Under the pieces are notes generated by a model. That model was not told the origin of the DNA. It saw only the letters and a list, made by a program, of their open reading frames with translations, and did no database searches. The translations under genes were made by a program, and so were the position numbers. From positions 30,061 to 94,060 of the forward strand of contig CADEEZ010000005.1 of assembly GCA_902826485.1 (NCBI GenBank): a DNA stretch of 64,000 bases, read 5' to 3'. Origin of the DNA: an uncultured Gammaproteobacteria bacterium. Lineage in GTDB: Bacteria > Pseudomonadota > Gammaproteobacteria > Berkiellales > Berkiellaceae. Below are positions 7,660 to 16,222 of this stretch, piece after piece (position 1 is the stretch's first letter; each line of letters begins with the position of its first letter).

Positions 7660-8529
7660 ATGGATTTTAATCAAGATTGGGCTGCTCAAGTGGAGTTGGA
7701 TTATAACGCAAATAATTTTCTAGCTGCAAATTATGCGCCTGTAGGTTCTATTTTTCATCCGGATTGTCCTTATACTATGGATGAGATAGAAAATATGTTT
7801 GAAGTAGCATTTCGTCAACAAGACCATGATATGCTGTTAAAATTAATGAACTCAGGGTATCTTGTTAAGATTGTAGAAGAGGGCAGTTTTCAGCATTTTA
7901 AATTTTGTTTAGGCTTAACTTCAAATTTAGATCAAGTAGATGATCTCGGTTATACGGCACTGATGTATGCGGCTCAAAATAATGCTTATGTCACATTAGA
8001 TTTATTAATTAAAGCAGGTGCCAATGTTAGTATCACCAATCCGCAGGGCATGACAGCATTAGCGTGTGCTGCTCGTAATGGGCATGTATATGCAAGTTGC
8101 AGGTTATTATCTGAAATGTCATTGCAACAAATTACGGCAATTGAAAATAATCCCTTGTTTGCAAAGATGATAGCTACTTTTAAACACAAGGTTTTAAAAA
8201 AGCAAGAGCTAATGTTCACCCTATTGAGCGCTTCATTACCCTTAAATAGTTTATATCCTGCACCTTGTGCAAACTTAGACATAAACATTAAAAAACTTAT
8301 TTTATCACAAGTTAAATATCCATCATGGTATGCACATCGCGCAGAATATGACATGGAGTTAGCATTGTCTAAAATTAGGTTATTGAATCACGAAAAAAAT
8401 GTCCCAATGTCAACGAGTAAGGCACTTATCTTTTCTACGCCTTATCAGCCAGAAGAAATGAGTGCGGGATCCCCAGAAGAAAAAGCAGCGCCTAAGAAAA
8501 AAGAACGCTGCATTTTATATTGTAATTGA
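7660..8529 (+). CDS. Ankyrin-repeat protein, third tandem paralogue
   Basis: 289 residues with a good AGGAG ribosome site before ATG 7660. The first 90 residues lack clear repeats. Two canonical ankyrin repeats follow (YTALMYAAQNNAYVTLDLLI; MTALACAARNGHVYASCRLL), then the shared C-terminal module (LLSEMSLQQITAIENNP, VLKKQE, LDINIKKLIL, WYAHRAEYDM). The F-box-like core is degenerate here (LDINI). It ends KKKERCILYCN: basic and cysteine-containing but two residues too long for a CaaX box. Its 3' end overlaps the convergent dacB by 85 bp. The upstream spacer lacks the TTTAGT/TATAAT promoter seen before copies 1 and 2. Confidence 0.82.
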   Translation: MDFNQDWAAQVELDYNANNFLAANYAPVGSIFHPDCPYTMDEIENMFEVAFRQQDHDMLLKLMNSGYLVKIVEEGSFQHFKFCLGLTSNLDQVDDLGYTALMYAAQNNAYVTLDLLIKAGANVSITNPQGMTALACAARNGHVYASCRLLSEMSLQQITAIENNPLFAKMIATFKHKVLKKQELMFTLLSASLPLNSLYPAPCANLDINIKKLILSQVKYPSWYAHRAEYDMELALSKIRLLNHEKNVPMSTSKALIFSTPYQPEEMSAGSPEEKAAPKKKERCILYCN

Positions 8530-10007
8530 GCGAAAATCTCAGCCAATAGTTCATCTTCTTTGGCTTTGATTTTTTTCATTTGTAGGCCTTCGCCTTGAAT
8601 CATCAGGGCGAAGGCATATTGCTTTCCTGAATCCACATTCAAATATCCCGCTAAACCACTTATATTTTTTAGTGTTCCAGTTTTGGCCCATATTTTGTTT
8701 TGACAAATCGTCGTGTTATTTATTTTAAATCGATTTTTGAGGGTACCTGATACGCCGGCAACGGGTAAGGCATTTATTATCATCTCATAAGCATAATTAT
8801 CTTCATATAACTGCGATAGTAAAGTCAGCAATTGATTAGGAGACACAAGGTTATAGCGTGAAGCACCCGACCCATCAAATTGTTGGTTTAAGGCCATCGG
8901 AATAGCTAATTTGCCTAAAATAGTTTGTTGAGCTTTTACCCCATAAGCATAACTGCCCACCCCAAAATATTTTTCTCCCAATTTTTTATGCACGCTATCG
9001 GCATACAAATTATTCGAATCTTCTAGCAAGGGTTTAATTAATTCATGTAAGGGCGCAGAAGAGATTGTGGCAATTGTTTCTAAGCCAGGATTAAGTTTAA
9101 CGGTATGCTCATTGGTAAAATAAATAAACTGGTCTTTGTGTTGAATATTTTGCTTTTTCAGTAAAGCAAAGATTTTTTTCTCGAGGGCTTTTTCTGGTGA
9201 AACCAAGCTAATGGTTAAAGTACTATTAAGCTTATTGATTGGCCAGCAACCAAAAAGGGTGATGGCATTGTTTTTGCTAACTGCAACCTCTAAGGAACAG
9301 CTTTGTTCGGCTTCTTCAGCACTGACTGTTTTTATTGAATGTGTCAACGTAACGGGCGGTAAATCTGTTGAATCGTTATAATGGGCCAAACGTGCAGAGC
9401 TAGGTGAATTGAGTGTCGCTCCAGGCGTTATTTTTACTAAGGCCGTGTTTTCATTTACGATAATACTAGAAACAGGGGGATAATAAGACCACGTGTCCCA
9501 AGTGGCACCAGGGCTTTCATAAGGCAGAATAAATCCACGATTCTCAACGATGATTTTGCCGTTGATTTTGTGAATGCCCTGATTGCTTAAATGGGTCAAT
9601 AAGTCTGTTAAAGTGTGATCGGTAAAACTGGGATCGCCACTGAACGTTAACACCACATCGCTGTTTAATATGCCTTGCGCGGTTATTTTTTTAGGGTCAA
9701 ATTTAAGGGTGGTGTCAAAAGTATAATTTTGCTTTAAATAAGTTAAAGCAGCATAACTGGTGAATAATTTTAAAGTACTGGCAGGGGTAAAAAATTTATC
9801 AGATTGATTGGCATAGATAATTTGATTGGTTTCAAGATTTTTGATGGCTAAGCCAACATGTGCCGTTGGAAATAAAGCATTGATTTTATTATCTATGTTT
9901 TCTTTGAAAGCAGGGGTAATGCTTGCTCGGGCAACAGTACAAAGTAGTATTGAGGCGAATGCCAAATTAACAGAATACAAAGAATATTTTTTAATTTTGA
10001 TTTTCAT
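8445..10007 (-). CDS. dacB: D-alanyl-D-alanine carboxypeptidase/endopeptidase (PBP4 type)
   Basis: 520 residues with an N-terminal signal peptide (about 1-29, ending VARA). This S13-family penicillin-binding protein trims peptidoglycan cross-links in the periplasm. The serine motif is STLK (Ser77, Lys80), the SxN motif is SNN in EDSNNLYAD, and the third is KTG in AKTGTLKN. GSGAS before SRYNLV is the usual PBP4 segment. It is longer than E. coli PBP4 (477); the last ~24 residues (MQRSFFLGAAF onward) lie in DNA that also encodes the tail of ankyrin gene 3, so they may be a run-on extension. A palindromic repeat lies upstream. Confidence 0.93.
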   Translation of the reverse strand: MKIKIKKYSLYSVNLAFASILLCTVARASITPAFKENIDNKINALFPTAHVGLAIKNLETNQIIYANQSDKFFTPASTLKLFTSYAALTYLKQNYTFDTTLKFDPKKITAQGILNSDVVLTFSGDPSFTDHTLTDLLTHLSNQGIHKINGKIIVENRGFILPYESPGATWDTWSYYPPVSSIIVNENTALVKITPGATLNSPSSARLAHYNDSTDLPPVTLTHSIKTVSAEEAEQSCSLEVAVSKNNAITLFGCWPINKLNSTLTISLVSPEKALEKKIFALLKKQNIQHKDQFIYFTNEHTVKLNPGLETIATISSAPLHELIKPLLEDSNNLYADSVHKKLGEKYFGVGSYAYGVKAQQTILGKLAIPMALNQQFDGSGASRYNLVSPNQLLTLLSQLYEDNYAYEMIINALPVAGVSGTLKNRFKINNTTICQNKIWAKTGTLKNISGLAGYLNVDSGKQYAFALMIQGEGLQMKKIKAKEDELLAEIFAQLQYKMQRSFFLGAAFSSGDPALISSG

Positions 10008-10040
10008 TTTAGGTAATTTCTCGCTGCAGCTTTAGGTATA

Positions 10041-10071
10041 CTGGATACCGCGCATAAAGCGCGGTACGTAG
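10041..10071 (+). repeat. 31-nt interspersed palindromic repeat (family A, variant)
   Basis: CTGGATACCGCGC...GCGCGGTACGTAG. Same ends as the copies at 19531, 29456, 29517, 41159, 62994 and 63056, but the central arms read CCGCGC/GCGCGG around ATAAA instead of CCGCGG/CCGCGG, a compensatory change that keeps the hairpin. It lies between dacB and the MscS gene. Confidence 0.8.
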
Positions 10072-10100
10072 AGAATGGGGGTAGGAGTGATTAGCATTTT

Positions 10101-10598
10101 TTATTTAATTTTTTTATTAATAATAATATTGTGCGTTAATAAGTTTGCATTGGGTATTAAAATTTCAGCTTCTTCTGTGTCTAGATGAGTGTAACGTAAA
10201 TTAATTCTTTTTACTTTGCCAGTATCAACGCCGATAGTGATTACCTGGCCGAGTTTAAAAGGTTTGTAAATAAAAACCATAATGCCAGCAAGCATATTGG
10301 CCAGAGCATCTTTTAAGGCAAAACCTAAAGCAAAACCAGATAAGCCCAAACCCGCAATAAGGGGACCTACTTCTATGCCCATCGTGCCCAATACCGTAAT
10401 CAGGCCGACGGCGTAGATGGCTATTTTGGAAGCATGCGCTAAAAAGTGATAAATCTCCAACCCTTGCTCAGTTTGTTTTTTACCCAATTTAAGAATTAAG
10501 GAACTGGCAACTTTGCCCGCAAACCAGAATCCCCCTGCAATAATTAAGCAGACCGTTCCCCAATATAAAATATACAAGATTAATTCTCCGTTAGGCAT
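10101..10598 (-). CDS. Small MscS-type mechanosensitive channel
   Basis: 165 residues: two to three membrane helices and the conserved MscS pore/beta region, with GLSGFALGFALKDALANMLAG as the pore-lining TM3 and YKPFKLGQVI at the start of the beta domain. It ends after LIPNANLLTHNI, so it lacks the large C-terminal alpha/beta cage of E. coli MscS (286 residues). This compact form is common and probably complete. The start is 2 bp after the stop of the MHS transporter, giving an operon of MFS - MHS - MscS. An osmolyte carrier beside a tension-gated channel suggests osmotic adaptation (inference). Confidence 0.88.
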   Translation of the reverse strand: MPNGELILYILYWGTVCLIIAGGFWFAGKVASSLILKLGKKQTEQGLEIYHFLAHASKIAIYAVGLITVLGTMGIEVGPLIAGLGLSGFALGFALKDALANMLAGIMVFIYKPFKLGQVITIGVDTGKVKRINLRYTHLDTEEAEILIPNANLLTHNIIINKKIK

Positions 10599-10600
10599 AT

Positions 10601-11863
10601 TTAGTGTCCTGGGTGCTGAAAATAGTGAATTTTAGATGCATTATATCTAACCACAAACCAAGTCACTAAAGCAAAAAAACAAACATATAAACTTGGAGGG
10701 TATACAATACCCCAAATCCAATCATATTGGGTTTGAATATATTGGGCAACAATGGGCGCGGTGCCCCCAAAAATGGCTGCGCCTAAGCTATAGGCGATAG
10801 AAATGCTGCGGTAACGAATCTCAGGCGGAAATAGATGCACTAATATATATACTAAAGGTGCGCTGATCAGGGCATTTAACACCGCAAAAATAATTTGACT
10901 TACTAATAGGCCGCCAAAGCTGCCAAGTTGTGCAAACCAAAACAAGCTAGGCGTCAAGGCAACGACCATGAGTAAACCAAATTGGTAGACTTTGATTGGG
11001 TTGGTTTTGTCACTATACCAAGCAAAAACCGGGATCAATATTGCCACTAAGGTTTCCCCTAAGATGGCAACCAAGGTGGCTTCATGAACCAATAAGCCCA
11101 CTTGTTTGGTTAAAAAAACCACAAAATAAATATTATTGATGTAAACAAAAACGCCTGTCAGTGCTGCTAGGCTAAATGCCGTTGTTAAGTTACCTGCATA
11201 GGTGTTTAAAAAAGATCTGAAGCTGAAGGGCGGCAAATTAGGGTTAATAAAAATGCGTTTTGCGATGAAATTTCGTCTAAGCCAAAGCCCGATAAAACAA
11301 CTGAATGATCCCAATAAAAAGGGAATGCGCCAGGCCCAGTCGGGCATCTCAGGCAGCATCACGCAATAAGCACATAAACCCCCGAGCACCATGCCAAAGG
11401 CCGCTGCCATGCAGGTGAACGATCCGGATAAACAGCGATGCTGATTGCCAAATTGCTCTGTTAAGAAAATACCTGCGCCGTTATATTCTCCTCCCACGGA
11501 GATACCTTGTAATAATCTAAACATCAAAAGTAACAAAGGTGCCCAAAAACCAATCGTTTGATACGTAGGTAATAACCCAATTCCCAAACCACACCCGCCC
11601 ATTAACATCATGGACCAAAATAAAGCGGTTGAACGACTGTTGAGATCGCCTATTTTTCCAAAGAGATAAGCCCCTAACGGGCGCATAAGATACCCGCTTG
11701 CAAAAATCCCAAACGTTTTGACATAACGAATCATTTCATTATCGGTCGGGAAAAATAACGATCCTAATTTTGTTGCAATGTAAGCATAAAAAGTATATTC
11801 AGCCCACTCTAAGAGCGTGCCAAGTGAGGCAATAAAAACTAATTTAACGTTACCGTTTTTCAC
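10601..11863 (-). CDS. MFS transporter, metabolite:H+ symporter (ProP-like) family
   Basis: 420 residues, about twelve membrane helices. MHS-family marks are ASLGTLLEWAEYTFYAYIA at the N-terminus, FASGYLMRPLGAYLFGKIGD after TM2, and RLLQGISVGGEYNGAGIFL in TM4. Relatives carry proline/betaine, alpha-ketoglutarate or shikimate; the substrate cannot be chosen from sequence alone. The start overlaps the upstream MFS gene by 14 bp and MscS follows by 2 bp, so the three are co-transcribed. Confidence 0.9.
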   Translation of the reverse strand: MKNGNVKLVFIASLGTLLEWAEYTFYAYIATKLGSLFFPTDNEMIRYVKTFGIFASGYLMRPLGAYLFGKIGDLNSRSTALFWSMMLMGGCGLGIGLLPTYQTIGFWAPLLLLMFRLLQGISVGGEYNGAGIFLTEQFGNQHRCLSGSFTCMAAAFGMVLGGLCAYCVMLPEMPDWAWRIPFLLGSFSCFIGLWLRRNFIAKRIFINPNLPPFSFRSFLNTYAGNLTTAFSLAALTGVFVYINNIYFVVFLTKQVGLLVHEATLVAILGETLVAILIPVFAWYSDKTNPIKVYQFGLLMVVALTPSLFWFAQLGSFGGLLVSQIIFAVLNALISAPLVYILVHLFPPEIRYRSISIAYSLGAAIFGGTAPIVAQYIQTQYDWIWGIVYPPSLYVCFFALVTWFVVRYNASKIHYFQHPGH

Positions 11864-13148
11864 GAATGGTTTCCCGGGTTAATAAAGCACAAACTAAACT
11901 CAGAAACAGACAAACAGGCAAAATAGCCATAGCAAATTTAAAATCGACACTTTCCCAATGCGCAGTGGGCAGTGAATCGATAGAGAGAAATTTACGCTGA
12001 TACACGCCGTAGTCGATTAAACCACTGATAACGGGCAAAAGCATGGTCCCAATTAATAAAGACAGCATATTGGCAATGGCCACGGATAAGCCTATTTGAT
12101 TTTTAGAAAATAATTCACTCGATGCGGTGTAGCTTGCGATGAGCCCTGTGTTAGTAAAACCATATAAAAAGCTGATAAACAACAGAAAATAAAAAGGTAA
12201 AGGGGCATAATAAATAAGCAAAGGAAGTAAAATGGTGCCCATCAACGAAGAAGCGATCATGATTTTCTTTCTACCTAATCGATTGGCCGCGAAAGCAGAA
12301 ATAGGGCTACCAAAAGCCCAGCCAATAAATAAAAAACTGCCCACTAAAGCAGATTGGAAATCGGATAATTGGTGAAGGAGTTGAAAACAACCGATACCCC
12401 AAAACTCCCCAATAATTAAAATGGGGGCAAAAATGAGTCCCGCATATAAGGCATTAATCCAGGTTAAGGGGTGGTTTAAAACCAGAAAAATATTTCCTTT
12501 GGGTTTATATATTTTAGTGGGGGCAAGTACCGGAGCAGGAGGATTGTTTTTAACAAAAATCAATACCAATATCGCTAGAATAAAACAACAAAGTCCTGCC
12601 CCAAACATCGTTTTGCGCCAACCAATAAAATCAACCCAGATATGAAGCGTGGTCAAGCTTGCAAAAGCCCCAAACATGCCGACGGCTTGCGTTAAGCCAA
12701 CAAAAAAAGGCAAATGTTTTCGATGAAACCAAACGGCGGCTAACTTAATGGTACAGATAAATCCGGAGGCTGCCCCAATGCCTAATAAAAATCGAGACAA
12801 ATTAACCATTTCCAGGCAGGTTGCATTGGCAAATAAAATAGCGCTGAAGCCAGAAATCAATATGGCTAGGGTCAAAATAAACTTTACGTTATATTTGTCT
12901 ATTAAATAGCCTGAAGGCAGCTGCATAAGTATATAGGGATAGTAAAACCAAGCACCCATGACGCCTAGAAAAGTGGCATGATGGATATGTAAATCGATAA
13001 CTAAATCAGGTAAAAGGCTTGCGGGTGCCACCCTTAAAAAGTAGTGCAAAAAAAAGAAATAGGCGGACAGCCCCCAAATTAACCAGCCCGAACTATTGCT
13101 CATGGCAGATTTTATCGTAGAAAGTTGATTCACACTGTTTTTTTGCAT
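11850..13148 (-). CDS. MFS transporter
   Basis: A twelve-helix carrier with the segment HYFLRVAPASLLPDLVIDL after TM1 and LPSGYLIDKYNVK in loop 2-3. It resembles the MFS protein at 50829 (YEYLLRISPNVMVPELM; DKYGPRR), a group with several copies in Legionella and Coxiella relatives. Of three possible starts I use the ATG at 13148: a minus-strand TATAAT at 13159-13164 overlaps the outermost ATG (13169), which makes that one unlikely; the ATG at 13103 also remains possible. It is the first gene of the MFS-MHS-MscS operon. Confidence 0.88.
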   Translation of the reverse strand: MQKNSVNQLSTIKSAMSNSSGWLIWGLSAYFFFLHYFLRVAPASLLPDLVIDLHIHHATFLGVMGAWFYYPYILMQLPSGYLIDKYNVKFILTLAILISGFSAILFANATCLEMVNLSRFLLGIGAASGFICTIKLAAVWFHRKHLPFFVGLTQAVGMFGAFASLTTLHIWVDFIGWRKTMFGAGLCCFILAILVLIFVKNNPPAPVLAPTKIYKPKGNIFLVLNHPLTWINALYAGLIFAPILIIGEFWGIGCFQLLHQLSDFQSALVGSFLFIGWAFGSPISAFAANRLGRKKIMIASSLMGTILLPLLIYYAPLPFYFLLFISFLYGFTNTGLIASYTASSELFSKNQIGLSVAIANMLSLLIGTMLLPVISGLIDYGVYQRKFLSIDSLPTAHWESVDFKFAMAILPVCLFLSLVCALLTRETIREKR

Positions 13149-13158
13149 ACTGAACGGG

Positions 13159-13164
13159 ATTATA
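13159..13164 (-). promoter_or_regulatory. Candidate -10 of the MFS-MHS-MscS operon
   Basis: TATAAT on the minus strand just upstream of the chosen MFS start, preceded by a run of ten T residues. No good -35 lies at 16-18 bp; TTTACT copies are 15 and 20 bp away. Confidence 0.4.
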
Positions 13165-13335
13165 GGCAAAAAAAAAAATCAGTAAAGTAAATAAGGAAAA
13201 AACCCTATGATTGTATCTGCACTAAGCCTATATATTTTGCCAAATAACTAAATTATTATTATTCTTAATTTTAAAGTTATGGCCTTAAGGTACGATAAAC
13301 TCACTGTAAGGGGTCAGGCTAATTAGAGGTCAGGT

Positions 13336-14751
13336 ATGTTGTTTGGGCGCAAAAAAAATAATACGGAAGAAGAACCAAAGGATAGTGCCGTAATTTTAGA
13401 CGAATCATCTGAAGAACTCAGTCATTTTGCCCCTGTATTTGATTACTTAAAAGAAGTAAATATTGCCTACTCTCTTATCCCCAGCGAAAACTTAAGCCCT
13501 TTCCTTGAAAATGAAGAGGCTCTTGAAATTGCGGCGAAAGTTTTACAAGATAATCGAGGCATGTTGATGGTTTTAATGCCAGCACAGTATTTGCTCGATT
13601 ACACCCTTTTAGTTGGCGCACTGCAACGAGAGCTCGTCCCTTTATCTCCTCAAGATGCAAATGCACCTTATCCTTTGCCAGATTATTATCAATTAGAAGC
13701 CGTGATAGAAGAAAGTTTAAAAAATTTTACTTCTTATTATTTCAAAATTGAAGGGACCAATCAGTACCTTTGTTTAAAAGCAGAGGCTTTTTTTAAGTCA
13801 CATGATAAATATCCTTTAGCGAAGTTTACTGATTCTTTAGAAAGTATTAAAAATCAATCAGAGACCGAACAACAAGAACCTGATCTTTTTTCCGCTTTAA
13901 AAATGAAAGGGCGATTAGAAGAAACATTTGAGTTACCTGCCATCCCGACAATGGCAGATGCGATCTTAAGATTAAGAGTCGATCCTAAAGCCGAAGCCAA
14001 ACACCTTGCTGCGATTGTTGAAAAAGATCCAAGTTTAGCAGCTCAGGTTATTAGTTGGGCACAATCTCCTTATTATGGCTTTGCTGGCACTGTAACCTCT
14101 GTTGAAATGGCCATTGTAAAAGTACTTGGTTTTGATTTAGTCATGAACTTAGCCTTAGGCATCGCAGTGGGCAAATCCATGAAAGTGCCACTAGAGGGAC
14201 CTTTAGGGTTAAAAAATTATTGGTTGTCATCGATTTATACGGGTGCCTTAGTAGAAAAACTCGTGTACACCATGCCTGCAAATAAACGGCCTATCAGAGG
14301 GTTAGCGTATCTTGCTGGGCTATTATGTAATTTTGGTCATTTACTATTGGGTGTCGTTTTCCCTCCCCAGTTTTATACCTTAAATAAATTAATTGCCTTT
14401 AACCCTCACATTCATCCCAGCTTAATCGAAAAATATTTATTGGGCGTCGATCATGAACAAATTGGCACTTGGCTGATGAAAGCCTGGAAAATGCCTCAAG
14501 AGGTGAATGCGGCTGTCTTAAAGCATCACCAAGAAGATTTTGAAGGTGAATTTTGCGTATATTCAAATTTAGTTTACCTGGCTAATCGGTTGCTCAAAAG
14601 ACATCATCTAGGGGATGCAGAAAGCAGCGAAATTTCACCCAAACTCCTCGAAAGTTTAGAATTAACTGAAACACAGATTTTATGTGCTTTAGAAGAAGTG
14701 ACCAGTAAAGGCGAAGAATGGGATTCGCTCGCTAAACAAATTTGTAAGTAA
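13336..14751 (+). CDS. HDOD domain protein with N-terminal YbaK-like region
   Basis: 471 residues, cytosolic. Residues about 30-160 resemble a YbaK/aminoacyl-tRNA-deacylase-like fold (VLQDNRGMLMVLMPAQYLLDY), with low certainty. From about 195 an HDOD domain follows (LPAIPTMADAILRLRVDP, DPSLAAQVISWAQSPYYG, VEMAIVKVLGFD). Where HD proteins read HD this one has AGLLCNFGHLLLG, so the metal-binding HD pair is absent, as is usual for HDOD. HDOD proteins are signalling scaffolds, often linked to c-di-GMP or chemosensory control; the target here is unknown. AGGTCAGGT precedes the ATG. Confidence 0.85.
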   Translation: MLFGRKKNNTEEEPKDSAVILDESSEELSHFAPVFDYLKEVNIAYSLIPSENLSPFLENEEALEIAAKVLQDNRGMLMVLMPAQYLLDYTLLVGALQRELVPLSPQDANAPYPLPDYYQLEAVIEESLKNFTSYYFKIEGTNQYLCLKAEAFFKSHDKYPLAKFTDSLESIKNQSETEQQEPDLFSALKMKGRLEETFELPAIPTMADAILRLRVDPKAEAKHLAAIVEKDPSLAAQVISWAQSPYYGFAGTVTSVEMAIVKVLGFDLVMNLALGIAVGKSMKVPLEGPLGLKNYWLSSIYTGALVEKLVYTMPANKRPIRGLAYLAGLLCNFGHLLLGVVFPPQFYTLNKLIAFNPHIHPSLIEKYLLGVDHEQIGTWLMKAWKMPQEVNAAVLKHHQEDFEGEFCVYSNLVYLANRLLKRHHLGDAESSEISPKLLESLELTETQILCALEEVTSKGEEWDSLAKQICK

Positions 14752-14760
14752 AAATATTGC

Positions 14761-14789
14761 TTGCTTTACTTCAAGGCTATTCTTATACT
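14761..14789 (+). promoter_or_regulatory. Sigma-70-like promoter of the TolC-adaptor-ABC operon
   Basis: TTGCTT (14761-14766), exactly 17 bp, TATACT (14784-14789). Transcription would start near 14796, about 19 nt before the ATG at 14815. Confidence 0.6.
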
Positions 14790-14814
14790 TGCTTAAAAAA
14801 TCTCCAGGTTGTTT

Positions 14815-16221
14815 ATGCGTGGTTGTTTTTTAACCAAGGCTATTTTGCCTTTTATTTTAATTTATCTTACCATCACAGGGTCGCTTGCAAAGGCGTTGCC
14901 CTCTAATCTTAAATCCGCCATCGATTATGCTTTCACACATCATCCTACTATTTTACATGCCAAGCTCGATCTCGATAAAATACAATATGATGTATCAGTG
15001 GAAGAACAGCAATTTTTGCCCAAATTATTTTTACACAGCGAAGCTTTTTATGAGAAAGATACTTATTATCAGAGTCAAGGCGTAACGTTAGGGCCTTTGA
15101 TGCACTGGCAATTTGTGACAGGAACCAAAATTACCGGAAATTTAGGCACAGATCTACGAAAAAATCACCAAGATATTTCTCGAGCCGGCATCTATATTAA
15201 GCAACCGCTTATTAAGCATGTCGGCAAAAAAATAAATCAAAATAATTTAATTCAAGCGAACATTCAAAAAGATATATTGCGGTTAAATTACGACATCACA
15301 AGTGAAGATCTGATTATGCATGTCAGTTCAAGCTATTTTAATTATGCGCAAATGACTTTATCGGAAGGTCGTCAACAAAGTGGATTAGATCAAGCAAAAA
15401 AATATCTAAATCAGGTTAATTTTTTAATAGAAACGGGTCGATTGCCCAAAAATGAAGCAGAACAACCTGCTTTATATGTTGAAACGCAAGAAAGTCAATT
15501 AGAAGAAAGTAAACAGCGTTTGGCCTTTCATTATTTAATGCTATTAAAATCGATGGGGGTAGTGACGCCAGCTATACAACCTAACGAAACATCGGCTGAT
15601 ACAGTGGCAAGGCTCACCCAAGAAATAGAAGCATTACTTTTGGCCTTTAAAAAACAGTATGCCTACACATTACAAGAAGATTTTATGCCCTTGGATAAAG
15701 AAGACAAATTATATTCTTACCAAAAAAAGATAATAGCACAAAATAAATTGGTAGCCGAAGACGAAACAAAATGGGACATGAATTTAGAAGGGTATGCTTC
15801 TGCACGACAGCGAGAAAATCAATATGGCTTAAATTTATCGTTAGACTTGCCCATTAATGACAAACTTCGACGTTACCAATCACTCTACCACATAGAAGTA
15901 GAAAAACTTAAACTCAATGATAACCAAAATTTACATGATTTTTACTATCCTAAAAAAATTATTTTTGAAAGGCAAGAAGTAGAAAGTAAATTTAAGCAAT
16001 TAACTCTTGCGCATAAAATGAAAGAACTTTCCGAAAAAAGTTTAAAAACAGCTGAGTTAAAATGGCAAGCAGGGAGAACAACCTTATTTGAATTAATTCA
16101 ATTATCCAATCAGCACCAACAAAGTGAACTTGATTTGATTAAAGCAAAAATTAATGTTTTAAATTCAGGGTTCGTTTATTTTAAAACAGTGGGTGTGCTC
16201 ACCCAATTTTGGATGCATTAA
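14815..16221 (+). CDS. TolC-family outer-membrane efflux protein
   Basis: 468 residues with a signal peptide (hydrophobic 8-25, cleavage near SLAKA). Long alpha-helical coiled-coil segments in two repeats are typical of OEP/TolC proteins (SSYFNYAQMTL... and LKTAELKWQAGRTTLFELIQLSNQ, the latter the usual C-terminal helix motif). It probably forms the outer-membrane duct for the adaptor and ABC proteins that follow. ATG 14815 is preferred over TTG 14809 because of AGG six bases upstream. The spacing to the adaptor start is 1 bp. Confidence 0.88.
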   Translation: MRGCFLTKAILPFILIYLTITGSLAKALPSNLKSAIDYAFTHHPTILHAKLDLDKIQYDVSVEEQQFLPKLFLHSEAFYEKDTYYQSQGVTLGPLMHWQFVTGTKITGNLGTDLRKNHQDISRAGIYIKQPLIKHVGKKINQNNLIQANIQKDILRLNYDITSEDLIMHVSSSYFNYAQMTLSEGRQQSGLDQAKKYLNQVNFLIETGRLPKNEAEQPALYVETQESQLEESKQRLAFHYLMLLKSMGVVTPAIQPNETSADTVARLTQEIEALLLAFKKQYAYTLQEDFMPLDKEDKLYSYQKKIIAQNKLVAEDETKWDMNLEGYASARQRENQYGLNLSLDLPINDKLRRYQSLYHIEVEKLKLNDNQNLHDFYYPKKIIFERQEVESKFKQLTLAHKMKELSEKSLKTAELKWQAGRTTLFELIQLSNQHQQSELDLIKAKINVLNSGFVYFKTVGVLTQFWMH

Positions 16222-16222
16222 C

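Noticed and set aside
7986-8354. 122-codon minus-strand frame inside ankyrin gene 3
   Set aside because: Antisense to clear ankyrin repeats and without recognisable motifs.
13300-13335. AAGGGGTCAGGC / AGAGGTCAGG near-direct repeat before the HDOD gene
   Set aside because: Resembles known short interspersed GGGGTCAGG motifs, but two partial copies are not enough to call an element; the second also serves as the ribosome site.
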